NCBI GenBank assembly: GCA_015179125.1
Contig: WHVA01000277.1
Coordinates: 62,001-126,000, forward strand
Origin: Gautieria morchelliformis
Lineage: Eukaryota; Basidiomycota; Agaricomycetes; Gomphales; Gomphaceae
Length of the DNA stretch: 64,000 bases
Direction of reading: 5' to 3'
Position numbers and translations under genes: made by a program. Positions 11,672-22,164 of the stretch are shown here, one piece after another (positions within the stretch are counted from its first letter, which is position 1; each line of letters begins with the position of its first letter). The notes under the pieces are model-generated. The model saw only the letters and a program-made list of their open reading frames with translations, was not told where the DNA came from and made no database searches.

Positions 11672-12086
11672 CCCTGGCTGGTTGTGGAGATCACACTACC
11701 ACACAACTGACAAGGGGAAATCCAAAGAGAAAAGTCTAAGGACCCCCAATGTCAGCGAGCCAGTATTATACTACGCTGCGCAGCCAGGGACAACACTTGG
11801 CACCCGCCATCAACCCTGCATCCTCATGACCTCCCTGACCCTTGATCGACCCTTGATGCCACCTATTACGCAAGTCGCTTGATTTCCGACACTGTTCCGA
11901 GAGTGGAAGTCGGAAATTGGAGTGGAACTGGCAAGGCGAACAGAACTGGTGGAAGTTCTGCCAGAAGCGGAATCATTTCCGAAAGCGGAGGCGGAGATGG
12001 AATCGGAACCGGAACCGGAGTCGGAAATGGAGTCGGAACTGGGTGTGGTGTCGGGACTGGAAATGGAAAACAGGGTGTCCCTGACA
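11661..12086 (-). repeat. 5' LTR of element 2
   Basis: On the - strand it starts TGTCAGGGACACCC and ends GGGTTGCCCTTACA. The same LTR family, diverged, starts at 40098 on the + strand. It contains CCGACTCC-type short repeats and a TATA-like GTATAATAC. It lacks a 63 bp stretch present in the fragment next to it (12087-12256). Confidence 0.82.
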
Positions 12087-12256
12087 AATACGGGCTCACT
12101 GACATTGGGGGTCCTTAGACTCTTCTCTTTGGATTTCCCCTTGTCAGGTGAGAATCCCCTCTCTTGTATACTCTGTTCATTTATACATACTTTGGATTTC
12201 CCCTTGTCAGTTGTGTGGTAGTGTGATCTCCACAACCAGCCAGGGTTGCCCTTACA
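12087..12256 (+). repeat. Partial LTR, opposite orientation, same family as element 2
   Basis: 170 bp equal to the 3' part of the LTR in + orientation, ending GGGTTGCCCTTACA at 12256. It forms an inverted repeat with 11661-11750. It is best explained as the remnant of an older + strand copy in whose LTR element 2 landed. Confidence 0.78.
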
Positions 12257-12715
12257 GTTTCATCAGGTGCGAAGGCTTCAGCAGCGGGGTGCAATGTTTC
12301 CTGGTGACTGTTGTTAGCGCTTGGAGTCTCCGTTGCAGGGGTGACATATTGGGTTGATGAGGCTGAAGGTGTGGTGTCGATGCCAGCTGCTAAGGTCTCT
12401 TGACTTAGGGATGTCATAAGAGTTGCACAAAGCTCGCCATTGTACCTTTTGATATGCAACAGAAGTCTTCAGCGTGGCATATTCTCTGACAGGATCTCTG
12501 TCCCAGCAGGTGGTGGCGAGCGACGAGGCTGCATAGCAGAAGAGAGAGGAGAAGGCACCAAAGGAGTAAGCAGCTCAGTAGAAGAGATGGGCAACGAAGA
12601 CAACAGATGAGCAGGTGGCCCAGCAGAAGGCATGTGTGGGGAAGGTGACCGATGAACATGTGGCTCAGGGGGTAAGATAGGAGCCATTTCCATGGCTGTT
12701 TGAACATGATTATGG
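12257..12715 (-). other. Pro/Ser-rich tail region of the MULE-Ulp1 unit
   Basis: Two short - strand frames (12741-12469 and 12459-12257) are rich in Pro, Ser and Thr and continue the decayed gene leftward to the LTR edge at 12256. They look like a low-complexity C-terminal tail. No domain is visible. Confidence 0.35.
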
Positions 12716-14531
12716 TTAACACAAGGTGTCTGTGACAACACTGCCCATTAATTGAAAAAAAATATCCCATAGAACGTCACTGACCTCGAAGAATGGCCCT
12801 TCTTGAATCTGGACAGGAGATAGCTCAATGCTTGGGTCAGGAATGCGATGCGTATCTTCCAACTTGACCGCTGCTAGCACTGTTGTGGGTGTGCGCTTGC
12901 TTATTGTGGCCCAAGCGAATTCACACGGTGTCTGATCGCGTAACAACCAATTTTGAAAGCTCAGCTGCCAGGCATATTCACCAGAGATGCCAAGCTGGAA
13001 ACCCAGTGCATGGTAGGATAACAGAGCAGCCCCTGGACCCAAAATAACTTCACTGGTATTGTAATGAGCAAGACCTCGGACCCTGAAATGTAGTGTCAGC
13101 TCTTCAGCACATACATCCTCAATTATGAACATGTCAATTCTGTCAATGAATTGCGCATGCCTCCTGGAAAAGTGGTAGGTTGTTTGCCAAGCACTGCCAA
13201 ATCGGGTATGATTGGCTTGTGTTTGCGACCAGTCATCTAAGAGCATGCAGAACTCGGTAGACCTAGATGAGAGTAGGACGTTGATCACCGAATCATATTG
13301 TGCTCGTAGGTGGGTGAGCACTGCTGCTTTTTGATGAGGGAGTGCCAGCTCTCTAGTGTCAATACTCCCATCTGATGTGGCCTTTTGGGCTTCCAGTTGG
13401 CATGTATCAAGAGCCCATGGCCACGCAATTGGTTTGATCTAGATAACAGCATAACCACATGCTTCACAATGCAGGTAATACGCACCTGATGTGGTTGAAG
13501 GGGGTCAAGCCAGTTGTATTCAACAAGGATCTCAAAACATTTGGTTGAGGTTTGTTGGAACATGGGCAGTTGCCCTCCTGTAGATGTGTGTTACGACTTT
13601 TCCGCTCAACCATCTCTGCCACCTCCGCATATCCTCCGCACCACCTCCATACCACCTCCGACTCTATTCCGACATCCGCAACATCCGCAACCCTCTACCT
13701 CGACCCCTTGTTCTTTCAGTACCCCTGGCCACCTCCAGATACCGGCCCCCGTACTCGACCCTGAACACAGCAAGATACCATTTCCATAGTTCCGTTTCTT
13801 CCGATGCCTATTGTACTTACTTGCCTTGTTCTTTGCCATTGTACTTACCCTACCCTGCACCCCCTTGTCATCCCATTGTTCCACATTAGTTACTTGCCCC
13901 GTATGTCTATCTGATTCCCGCACTCTCTGGAATTTGCTTAGTACCATACCATTACCTGTTGTTTCTGCTCTTTGTATAAAACCCCCTCATGTATGTCTCC
14001 ATTTCTGCAATCAGATAATCCACTTTGATACGTGATTCCCTTCGCACTGTCTCCTGTTCTTAGCACAGCGAGTTTTGCTAGTCTTGTCTCCCTCTGCTCT
14101 CGATCCCTTGTCCGCCGCCTCTTCCGCCTCCTCCAACCTTTGTTCTCCGACCCACGCCCCTCGACCCTCAGTACTCTGTTCCACCTTCCGCCTTTTCCGA
14201 TATCCGCAAGTCAATTCCGAAATACTTAGGACGGTAGTTCATCAGGGGCGCAACACATAAGTTGAAGCCGTTGTCCTTTCCAGTTCCGACCTCCGAGAAT
14301 TCCGATACATAACAATGTGTGAGAGGTGTCACCAAGGACTACACCACCGTCCAACCACTCGAGCGTAGCCAGATGTACGTCACTGGCCCAGCGTATTACT
14401 TGGGCCAGATAATAAAGCTTGCTGTCAGGGAGTGGCCATAGGCCCCATGCTCCTATGGGTGGGGTGTACAACAATGACAGGTCAATCATCACCTCATGAG
14501 ACATTGAGTAACTCTTAGCCACAGCTGACAT
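12716..14531 (-). pseudogene. C-terminal region of the Ulp1-linked gene, split by a solo LTR
   Basis: The frame 14531-14320 (LSLLYTPPIGAWGLWPLP ... EWLDGGVVLGDTS) runs into the solo LTR at 14314. On the other side, removing the LTR and one TSD copy continues the same reading frame into 13583-13487 (MFQQTSTKCFEILVEYNW). A ~47 bp intron (13486-13440) then leads to IKPIAWPWALDTCQLEAQKA and on to ELALPHQKAAVLTHLRAQYD, ending near 12716. The family of this region is not recognised. The exact continuity across the LTR shows it was one exon before insertion. Confidence 0.6.
13589..14314. repeat. Solo LTR with perfect 5 bp TSD
   Basis: 726 bp starting TGTTACGAC and ending CATAACA (inverted ends TGTTA/TAACA), flanked on both sides by ATGTG (13584-13588 and 14315-14319). 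No internal retrotransposon sequence remains, so it arose by LTR-LTR recombination. It is very rich in CCGC/TTCCG and CCTCCG words. Confidence 0.9.
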
Positions 14532-14549
14532 GGAGCCTAATGGAGACTC

Positions 14550-15408
14550 TCATACCACATGTGGGAATGGTGCACTGGGTTCGGATATGCTAGAGCAGGT
14601 CATAGGAGTGTCGATAGGGTCACTCTTCAATAGATTGAGTGCATGAGCTTGTTGCAGGACCCATTCTTTGGCAAACCGAACAATGATGTTGAATCGTAAG
14701 GATTGGATGTCCTTCATATGAAGAGTGAAACCATCCGTGCCAGGATCACCACCATGACAAATATGATTTGCGAAAGCAATGACATACAGCCCACAATCTG
14801 TAGCATTGAACTGCTGGGGCACTGAATATGGAACCTGAGGATTATATGTTATATATATCTTGATGTCGGAGTTGAGCACATATACTCACCTGATTTTGAA
14901 GATACTTGTCTAAGTTAGCAGACCAACTGGATGGGATACTGTTTCAAAGCTTCGGTGTTTCAGAGGCTTGATACGTATGAGTTAGTGTAACTCCCACTGT
15001 GACAGGAAAATATACCTTAGGAAAAATCCCATCCTTGAGGTAATAGTGTATCTGCAACTGGTCATCAATGTCTATCAGGCGTCATGTCAAAGAAAGTGAG
15101 TTATATGCTGTGCATGCAGGGGGGGTACTCTGATGAAGGTCGTGATGGAATACGAGCCAGTGCGCAGCTCGCAAATCAAAAAAAATAAGCTGCTTAAAGG
15201 GGTTTGATTGGTGTCGGGCACATAATTGTCTGGCTTGTTCAGATTTCTGTTCCATATTGATCAGGAACAATCTTGTTAGTATTTGAAAATAATATTGAAA
15301 GTGATATGATTTAATCTCTGAACGTGAGATAAATCGAGTGTGAATCAGAGATAATAAAATATCTGCGCATATAACCAAGTATATGCGTCTGATGATATAT
15401 GCTTTCAA
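14550..15408 (-). pseudogene. Ulp1/SENP-like cysteine protease domain
   Basis: Ulp1-type (C48) proteases cut SUMO or related modifiers. The catalytic His block reads LRAAHWLVFHHDL (His near 15162-15160). The Gln/Cys block reads QQFNATDCGLYV (Cys at 14795-14793) followed by IAFANHICHGG. Between them lie introns and a stretch in which a simple splice leaves a stop, so the domain is probably damaged; I could not place the catalytic Asp. It lies downstream of, and on the same strand as, the MULE transposase. Confidence 0.7.
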
Positions 15409-16089
15409 GACTTAGCTATTGTGATGTAGAGAAAATAGGATCGGATTTCACTACTAGAATGTAGCGTACAAGTCGTGGTATTTAACTACTGAAGAAAACT
15501 CTTGGTTTTCTTGGATGTGATGCAACTGGAACAAAGGATAGACGCAAGGGAAATGTCAAGGTTAGTGTCGACGTGTACTTGTTGGTTAGGGGTTGAATTG
15601 TATCGATAAAAGGGGCATATGGCATGTGGGGAGGAATAGGGGAAGAGGTTCGAGATTTGTACAGGGCCGACCCGTCAAGTCGCATCCCTTGATCAGATCA
15701 CGTGATCATACGATGTGTAGGTCTTGGGACTGGGCTCGGCGTGCTTGTGTAGGGCGTATAGGGGAGTTCTGGGCTGTGAGAGCATATGGTATGGCTTCCT
15801 GCATTATCGGGGTAATTTGGTGCGTGAATTGAGTAGGTTCGAACGTGTGTGTTGGAGTTCGGCGATCTCGGGGATGGGTTGGAGTGAGTATATGCATGTG
15901 CGGGTGTGGGTAGTTGGTTCTGTTTGATATCGACGAGTGTAGTAGTGAGGATAGTGATACGATATAGTATTTCTTCAGTGTTTCTAACAAACAATAACCC
16001 CAAACACACAACAAAAGGTTAACATACCGCCATTGCCTCCACAGATGCCAGAGCGGAGGCTTCGTGAGTTGAGATGGAAGGTGAAATAC
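15409..16089. other. Unassigned insert-like stretch between transposase and protease
   Basis: About 0.6 kb here does not read as either neighbour domain and is G/T-rich on the + strand. It may be an intron plus an insertion. Weakly matching ends TTCACTACTAGAATG (15448) and TGTAGTAGTGA (about 15937) hint at a small TIR element, without a clear TSD. Confidence 0.25.
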
Positions 16090-18850
16090 AGAACCATGTG
16101 TGAAGGCCTCATTGATCACTAAGATTGTTGAGGAGCTCCACAAATAATTCCATTTCCTCTATGCGAAGCTCGTATGTCGGGGATGCCCAACGAGACAGAT
16201 CCATGCTATTGATCGAGAGTTCTTCAGCATCTAACAGGTCATCAGGGACATCGGCAAGGGACCATTTTTTTTGTCCCCTCGGACGATCTCCTGCAGTCTC
16301 ATAAGTCACCCATTTGCCTTTCGGTAACAAACCGGCAGGGAAAAGTGAATTTGGCACCAGACATTTGGCAATATTACGGCCAGGTTTTCGACTAAAATGT
16401 GGCACATGTTTTCTGACCTGTGCCGCACGGATGCGCCAGGGCTGCATAGGTCTGATACGTGCAAGACGCCCACGTCTGGCTTTTGGTTTAGAAAGGACTG
16501 CTCATGAATATGAGTTTTCAGTGCTACGAACATCACTAGGGAGACGAGCAAAGTGACATACATTTCTGCATTTCACTTCCTGACTTACCTGGACTGAGAG
16601 CCCTGGGTGTAGTCGCCGGATCCTCTTCAGGGGCAGATGAGGAATGATGGTCGAGTTGATCCACAATGTACAGAAGGTCTTTCGTGATTCTGGCATCTGA
16701 TGTACGTTTCACTTCACGATGAGCCCAGTGCGTTCCTCGCATGGGATTCCATCGTTGATTAGCGCTCTCAATCTCTGGCATCATATGGGATTAGATAGGT
16801 TATACAAGTGGAAAACGGACAAACCTGTCCATGCCACACAAGACCCATTGAACTGTTCCAACCTGGCTGCGGCTAGGTGAATACACACCTTCCCGGTCTG
16901 TTGGAATGACATGCAAGGGCACTGTGGAATTTTCACATCTACTATATAAAGTGACTGGAGAACCGACCGTGATGGCCTACAGATCATGTCAGAATTCATC
17001 ACAGATTGAATGCTCGATCACAAGAGCAGTAGCGTACTCAGCCTGTGAGTCAATCACTCAATATTGGTCTGGTCCGCATGAGGAGATGTTCCCCTCCTGC
17101 CAAAGCTGGTGTGCAGCTGCATTTAACGCAGCAACCTCGGAGGTGGACTGTTTGGGAAAATAGGACCAGTACTGGTAAAAAGGGAAGAACTCGTTCAAAA
17201 TTATTCGCCCAAGGTGATCAATACTGCGGTCACCGTTTGTTGTTTGTCAGATTGAGAGTATGCATCCAAGACAAGAAGACTCACTGGCGGTTCAATCGAT
17301 TATCTAAAAACACAGTATCAAACACGAGGAAAGAACGCTCCGTCCAGTTGTTTACATTCCAAGTGCCATCATGCGTCTGTCCCAACGGCAGGCCGATGTC
17401 CGTGAAACAGGCTATACCAGGTCCAGAGCATTAGATAACACAAACTAATGCATCAATATGTACCTATTGACTCACGTATCCATTCATCAATGAACCAATT
17501 GTCTTGGAAATACTGCTCGACCCAGTCACGTACCTCTTTTGATGTCACCCACTTCTGAGATTTCCGTTTACCCTTCTGCACAGGAATGTCATGGTCCTCC
17601 ACCTCCCCCTCTTCCACATCATGCTCCTCATCATTGTGACAGACCTGTCATATTGCCTGAAAGAAGGTATCCACGGCTTGGGGCCATTCATCCCAAGTCC
17701 GGCATCTTTGGAGCACATGGAAATGAATCAGATACTTGAATTTGAATTGTCGAGATATCCGAGGGGCAGTCATAATACTTCCATCATCGCAATCCCACCT
17801 GAGGATAGCTTGGATAACATGGAATTGACATAGTCGAACATATGCATCAGGAAAGACTAATGATACAAGTAAGCTAACATACTGGAATCCATGAATCCAG
17901 GAGCTTACCTTTGTGAATGGCCTTTGCCTCAGCCCGATACTTGTCAATCATCCATTTGGGGACATTCCACCCATGAAGTAAAATTTCCGCACACAGCTTG
18001 GGAAGCTGTTCGCGTTCAGCTTCCCCAATGTGAACAATACTCCTTGGATCTATCTTCCGATCAGTGCAACATCATCCCTATAAGAATATGAAGTACCTTT
18101 GATGATTTCCTCAGCTTGCTGTTTCACTTTTTGTTTGGTGGCCTCCAGATATTCCGCAAGTGTGCTTGTTCGCACATTTGCAGATAGGAGGACAGACCCT
18201 GATCAAAAAATTGTCGGCATACATAACGAAAGTCAAATGAGACTCGCACACACCTGGAAGCAAATGTTTAATGTTTATTCTCATCAACTGCAATGATAAA
18301 CGTAACCGCTGCACGGTTTTCACTCTTGTTACGCCAGCTACTATCTGCAGCCAGGCCATCATGAGTGCCATGAAGAATCATGTTCTCGAGTGTAAAATGA
18401 TCCACCATTGCACAGGTAAATTGCGATTGTGAACCCGGGTGGTCAGGATCATGGGCAGTGTAACTTTGCATGTGGTTATTGTGATTAGTGGGTTAGTTGT
18501 ACAGTTGGAAGATATACACACTTATAAATCTTGTCCGGATTGCGTTGCTTGAGAAGATGTAGTGCCGTGAAAGGATCACGGTCCAAACGAGCTCAACGCA
18601 TGATTGCCGGAAGCATGTTGATAATCTGCGAGCGTGTTGGTCGTCGGAAAGCCGGGAACACATAAGGTGTTTCAAGTGGTTGGTTAGTTGCTCGAGACGT
18701 GAGTGTTGGATTCCGGACTGATCGACTACCTCTGGACCAAGGGTTAGTTAATGAATTATATTGATAATTGTCCTCAGACTCACCCCGCATAATCGTGGTT
18801 GCCTTTGCACCCACAAGGCAAAACCGCTCTGAAACCATATTCCGCAAACG
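16090..18850 (-). pseudogene. MULE-type transposase with SWIM zinc finger
   Basis: Transposase that would cut and reinsert the element. The order on the - strand is: VFPAFRRPTRSQIINML then, past a TGA, HLLKQRNPDKIYK (about 18660-18535); the core entry GLAADSSWRNKSENRA (about 18360-18310); ANVRTSTLAEYLEATKQ (about 18185-18130); WMIDKYRAEAKAIHK; VFPDAYVRLCQFHVIQAI, the typical MULE QFHV block (about 17865-17810); a D/E-rich linker; TERSFLVFDTVFLDNRLNR (about 17345-17285); and a SWIM finger C-x-C-x(9)-C-x-H at 16921-16877. Introns of about 50 bp separate several blocks. Two in-frame TGA codons are seen, both possible C-to-T changes. The residual C-terminal linker runs to about 16090. Confidence 0.75.
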
Positions 18851-18948
18851 ACGAGACCAAAGTAAGTTGACGGGAAGCGCCTCTGGGTGGGTTCCAAATT
18901 GCCAAATATCGGCATGTTCTAGATCATTGGCTTTGACTTCAATCTACA

Positions 18949-19135
18949 CAGTTCCTGTGCACCGTACGTGCATACGGCAGGACGGTGCACGTCAACCGTA
19001 CATGCAGACGGCGGACGGTTCCTGTCCACCATACGTTGGGCCGACGGACGGTGGACGTGAACCGTACGTGGAGAGGGAATACGGTTCCTGTGCACCGTAC
19101 TTGGAGCAGGGGTACGGTGCACGTGAACCATATAT
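18949..19135. repeat. Three-unit dyad-symmetric minisatellite
   Basis: Three tandem units of about 71, 66 and 54 bp, each starting GTTCCTGTGCACC or a variant and containing an inverted pair GTGCACCGTAC ... GTACGGTGCAC, then GTGAACCGTACGTG. Each unit can fold into a hairpin; unit 2 carries matching changes on both arms (GTCCACC ... GGTGGAC). Confidence 0.75.
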
Positions 19136-19779
19136 TTGTAGTTACAGCTGGCTGCACACGTATTTACGACGGGCTGGACATACCGCGGGCGTCTGGCGGC
19201 TATCCGGGGTTCTGAGTATGGATCCCGCCTGGCCACTGACCTTGGGGGCGTGCCGGGGGACGAAACTGAAGACCTGCTGGATTTACTTTTGGAAGTCAAG
19301 GTCTACTTGTACAGCTATTCCTGCGTTGAGATCTCATATGTGACCTTTGCATCATTTTCTAGACCAAGTTCCCTCATGGCGACACTGTCTATCGGTGCCA
19401 TACTCTCGAATTACCAACGGGGTCAGAGTCGAGCATGTTTGCCAGCGGCTACCATTGACACCCCTGTGTTACCTATGGCAACATGGTCAAGCAAAGCTCC
19501 TAACGGACTTGATTGACAGCGGCCTGGAAGCTATTCTCAACCAAGTCGCTGGCATCGGTCTTACTTTAAAACACCTCAGCTAGCATTAATCCATCAGGAC
19601 AGTCCAAAAGGACATGATTGAAATAACTGTCATAAGTATGTCGCAGTCTTCGGATTTATATACACTTAGTAGTAGTTCATATAAAAGTAAGTCGGAGCAG
19701 CAAATTGTTTTCATTTCCCTTTCCTTTATGAATCGTCCGAGTCTGGCAATTAGCTTATTATTAGTGCTCATACTTACGC
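19136..19779. other. No recognisable gene
   Basis: Short unsupported frames only. The + strand frame 19250-19516 and its neighbours have no recognisable motif. The stretch separates the decayed MULE unit from the duplicated host segment. Confidence 0.4.
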
Positions 19780-19874
19780 ATGACAATACTTACCAGATGC
19801 TTAAGTCTGAGCGTAAATGATCGTGATGCGCAGCGCCGCGGAATCTGTTTGCTTCTCCCGCCTCGCTTAGAATT

Positions 19875-21396
19875 ATGTATAGTCTCTTGAAAAGGCTTTA
19901 TACGGTACGTAAGATGCTTTCAATTCATGTCGAGCCTCGAGCGCAAACTGATGAAAACCATGTCACTTATCAGGTTTCCCACCCCCCAAAGCCGGAGAAA
20001 GAGTCTGATCCGCTGAGATTCGGTGTCCTTGGCGCAGCAAACATTGCGCCAACGGCACTGATTCTTGCTGTGAGGAGTCATCCGGGCGCAGATGTCGTTG
20101 CAGTCGCTGCGAGGAACGAACAGAAGGCTCGAACGTTTGCACAGAAACACGGTATCAAAGGGGTCTACTATGGACCGACTGGATACCAAGGTTTGTGAGT
20201 TGAAGATATCCCAGCGTGTCTCCTTATTGATCCAGTTGCAGAGCTAATCTCGGATCCGAACATTGACGCCATATATAACCCGGTGAGACCAGGTTATTTG
20301 CACCACACCCGTTGGGCTTAACGTCCACGATCCAGCTTCCGAATGGTTTGCATTTTGAGTGGACAGCCAAGGCACTTGCAGCTGGAAAGCATGTGCTGTT
20401 GGAAAAGCCGAGTACCGACAGCTCGGAAGAGACCCGCATATTATTTCAACTTGCAGCCAGCAAGGGGCTAATTCTGTTAGAGGCTTTTCATTACCGGTTA
20501 GGACGCTGGTGCATCTATATCTCCTGGAAGGTTCAATGACAGGCGGTCTGTTTCAGCTTTCATCCCGCATTTCGCCGTCTAGCAGAAATAGTTAAAGGCG
20601 GCGAGCTAGGCAAAGTCAAGGCCGTCAAGTCAGCCCTCGCAATCCCACGAGGCATGTTTGGGGACGATGACATCCGCTTCGACTTTGATCTAGGTGGAGG
20701 TTCCCTCATGGATATGGGTGTCTACCCGTACGTCACAGCTTCGTCCAGAGTGCAGGGCTCCGGGTCACGCCGACTTCCAGGATATCTGCTGTCCGGTTTC
20801 TAGCATCCGCAGAGCCCACTTCCGTCCTTACAGCAACCCATACTCCGCATCGCGATCGCAGAATCGACCGCGGCGCCCAGGCCACGTTCGCTTTCCCTAA
20901 TGATGTTACCGCGGAAATAGAGTGTGATATGCAGGTGCCGTGGCGCCTAGGTATCATCCCACGGTGGCCCAACATACACATCACTGTCCAGCTTGAGGGC
21001 GGCGAGGCATCTCTCGACATATTTCCTGCACCTTATATCTATCACAGCGTTACTGTAACCCCCAAGAATGGTAAGAAGAGGGTAGAAAAAGCCTACAAAC
21101 CAAAGGAGGGAGCGGGCGAAGATTGGTGGACTACGTGAGGATCACCCCGTTATGACGTGATGACACTCACATAGATAGTAGATATCGTTACCAGCTGGAA
21201 GCATTCGTGGACAAGGTCAAGGGGAGGACTCCCCATGAATGGATATCGGCAGAGGACTCCATAAATCAGATGAAAGCCGTGGAACTGGTGTACGAGAAGG
21301 TCTCTACAATTCAGTTCTTCACAAGCAAACGACCTACTGACTTCTGATGTCAAGCTCGGCCTTCCACTCCGACCCAAATCGAACCATTTGGCCTAG
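19875..21396 (+). CDS. Gfo/Idh/MocA oxidoreductase, dihydrodiol-dehydrogenase-like, copy 1 (intact)
   Basis: NAD(P)-dependent oxidoreductase, probably cytosolic; fungal members are annotated as D-xylose 1-dehydrogenase or trans-dihydrodiol dehydrogenase type, substrate unknown here. Exons by eye: 19875-20190, 20242-20282, 20336-20496, 20557-20727, 20781-21134, 21182-21299, 21355-21396, all GT-AG, sum 1203 nt (400 residues). An optional 69 nt in-phase intron at 19905-19973 would give 377. Visible: Rossmann loop GVLGAANIAP, the family EKP motif in HVLLEKPSTD, AFHYRFHPAFRRL, and GGGSLMDMGVYPISAVRF across intron 4. The C-terminal block reads EWISAEDSINQMKAVELVYEK. No stop or frameshift is seen, unlike copy 2. 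Confidence 0.88.
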
Positions 21397-22028
21397 CTTT
21401 ATGGTCGTCATTTGAATTAATATGGCGTCCATCATACAGGTACTCTGGCTATTCGCTGATTCGCACGAGCAGGATGGACTTTGTATTATATGTAATTGAA
21501 TCACCCGCCCCCTCGCTGGCGGGAAATATTCTGTCGCTTGGATTCGCTATCTCGAGTCAGGAATAATCTTCGGGGCTTTGGTGCCACTCCCTATAATTGT
21601 ATGCCGTGATTTAGCCTTGGAATCACTGATCATCATTATTTTCAAACCTGAGGTCACTGGTTTTTCCACGAGGCCGGTATCATGTATTTTAAATGCAGTC
21701 CTGGAGCACTGCCCAGATTTCTCGGTGAGCTTACGTGAACTTCCCGGGCGTTGGCTCGTAAGCTACGGTAAGATTCAGAGTTCACCGTCTACGGCCTTCT
21801 ACTTTAAAAATGGTATTGGTTTAAATGACAATGGTTATAGGACAATAGCTTCGGCTCAAATCTCATACGTGCAAAAGACTGTAGGAAGATCACTGTGATG
21901 GCATTATCTCTCTGACTACTTTCTAGCATAACAACTCCCAAGAAATCGTCGTTCCTGCATTACTTCGTGAGGGATAAGCAAGATCGTAACTTCAGATGCC
22001 AGGATTGCCGACGTATTACTCGAGGCAC

Positions 22029-22164
22029 TCAAGTACGGACAACTTTGGGGTATTCCTCTCGGATCATCTAAAGCAAGGTGGGTATGAGTACGACAGAAAA
22101 TAGACGTGACGCGTACCCCAAATAGCTCGGGCGCCCGTTCTGCAAGTACTTGCGGATCCTCGCC
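22029..22164 (-). pseudogene. Truncated 3' end of PNS1-like gene, copy 1
   Basis: It matches the last two exons of the PNS1-like gene at 29123-29267 (GEDPQVLAERAPELFG, an intron, then the last few codons), cut off at 22164 by the hAT terminus. The final exon has lost 9 nt compared with copy 2. It cannot be a gene on its own. Confidence 0.8.

Larger units (their letters stand above)
7659..12086 (-). mobile_element. Ty3/gypsy LTR retrotransposon (element 2), interrupted by element 1
   Basis: On the - strand the order is 5' LTR (11661-12086), gag, zinc knuckle, protease, RT, RNase H and start of integrase. Reading stops at 7659 where element 1 is inserted; the rest of integrase and the 3' LTR should lie left of the window. 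Several frameshifts (gag to knuckle near 10610, knuckle to pol near 10300, pol near 8610 and 8340-8200) show it is dead. The coding DNA is unusually rich in TTCCG/CGGAA words. Its LTR belongs to the same family as the LTR at 40098. Confidence 0.9.
12257..18850 (-). mobile_element. Decayed MULE-type DNA transposon unit with Ulp1-like protease
   Basis: From right to left on the - strand: MULE transposase core, SWIM zinc finger, linker, Ulp1-like cysteine protease, and a long C-terminal region. The pieces are separated by short GT-AG introns and share one strand and order, which suggests one gene or two adjacent genes of one transposon. Plant MULEs that carry Ulp1-like sequence are known; this is the comparable arrangement. 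I could not find the terminal inverted repeats; the left end is lost under the LTRs at 11661-12256. In-frame TGA codons at 18593-18595 and 17648-17650 show decay. Confidence 0.65.
19780..22164 (+). repeat. Segmental duplication, copy 1
   Basis: About 2.4 kb matching 26879-29267 at high identity, starting at CATGACA-TACTTACCAGATGC and ending GCGGATCCTCGCC. It holds the intact oxidoreductase and the last exons of a PNS1-like gene cut off at 22164, where a hAT terminus begins. Because copy 2 continues unbroken into PNS1, this copy is the derived one. Confidence 0.93.

Noticed and set aside
15448..15940. Possible small TIR element (TTCACTACTA ... TAGTAGTGA)
   Set aside because: Only ~9 bases match and no target duplication is clear.
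21578..21898. 106-codon ORF downstream of the copy 1 oxidoreductase
   Set aside because: The frame is not kept in copy 2 and no motif is seen; it is non-coding duplicated DNA.
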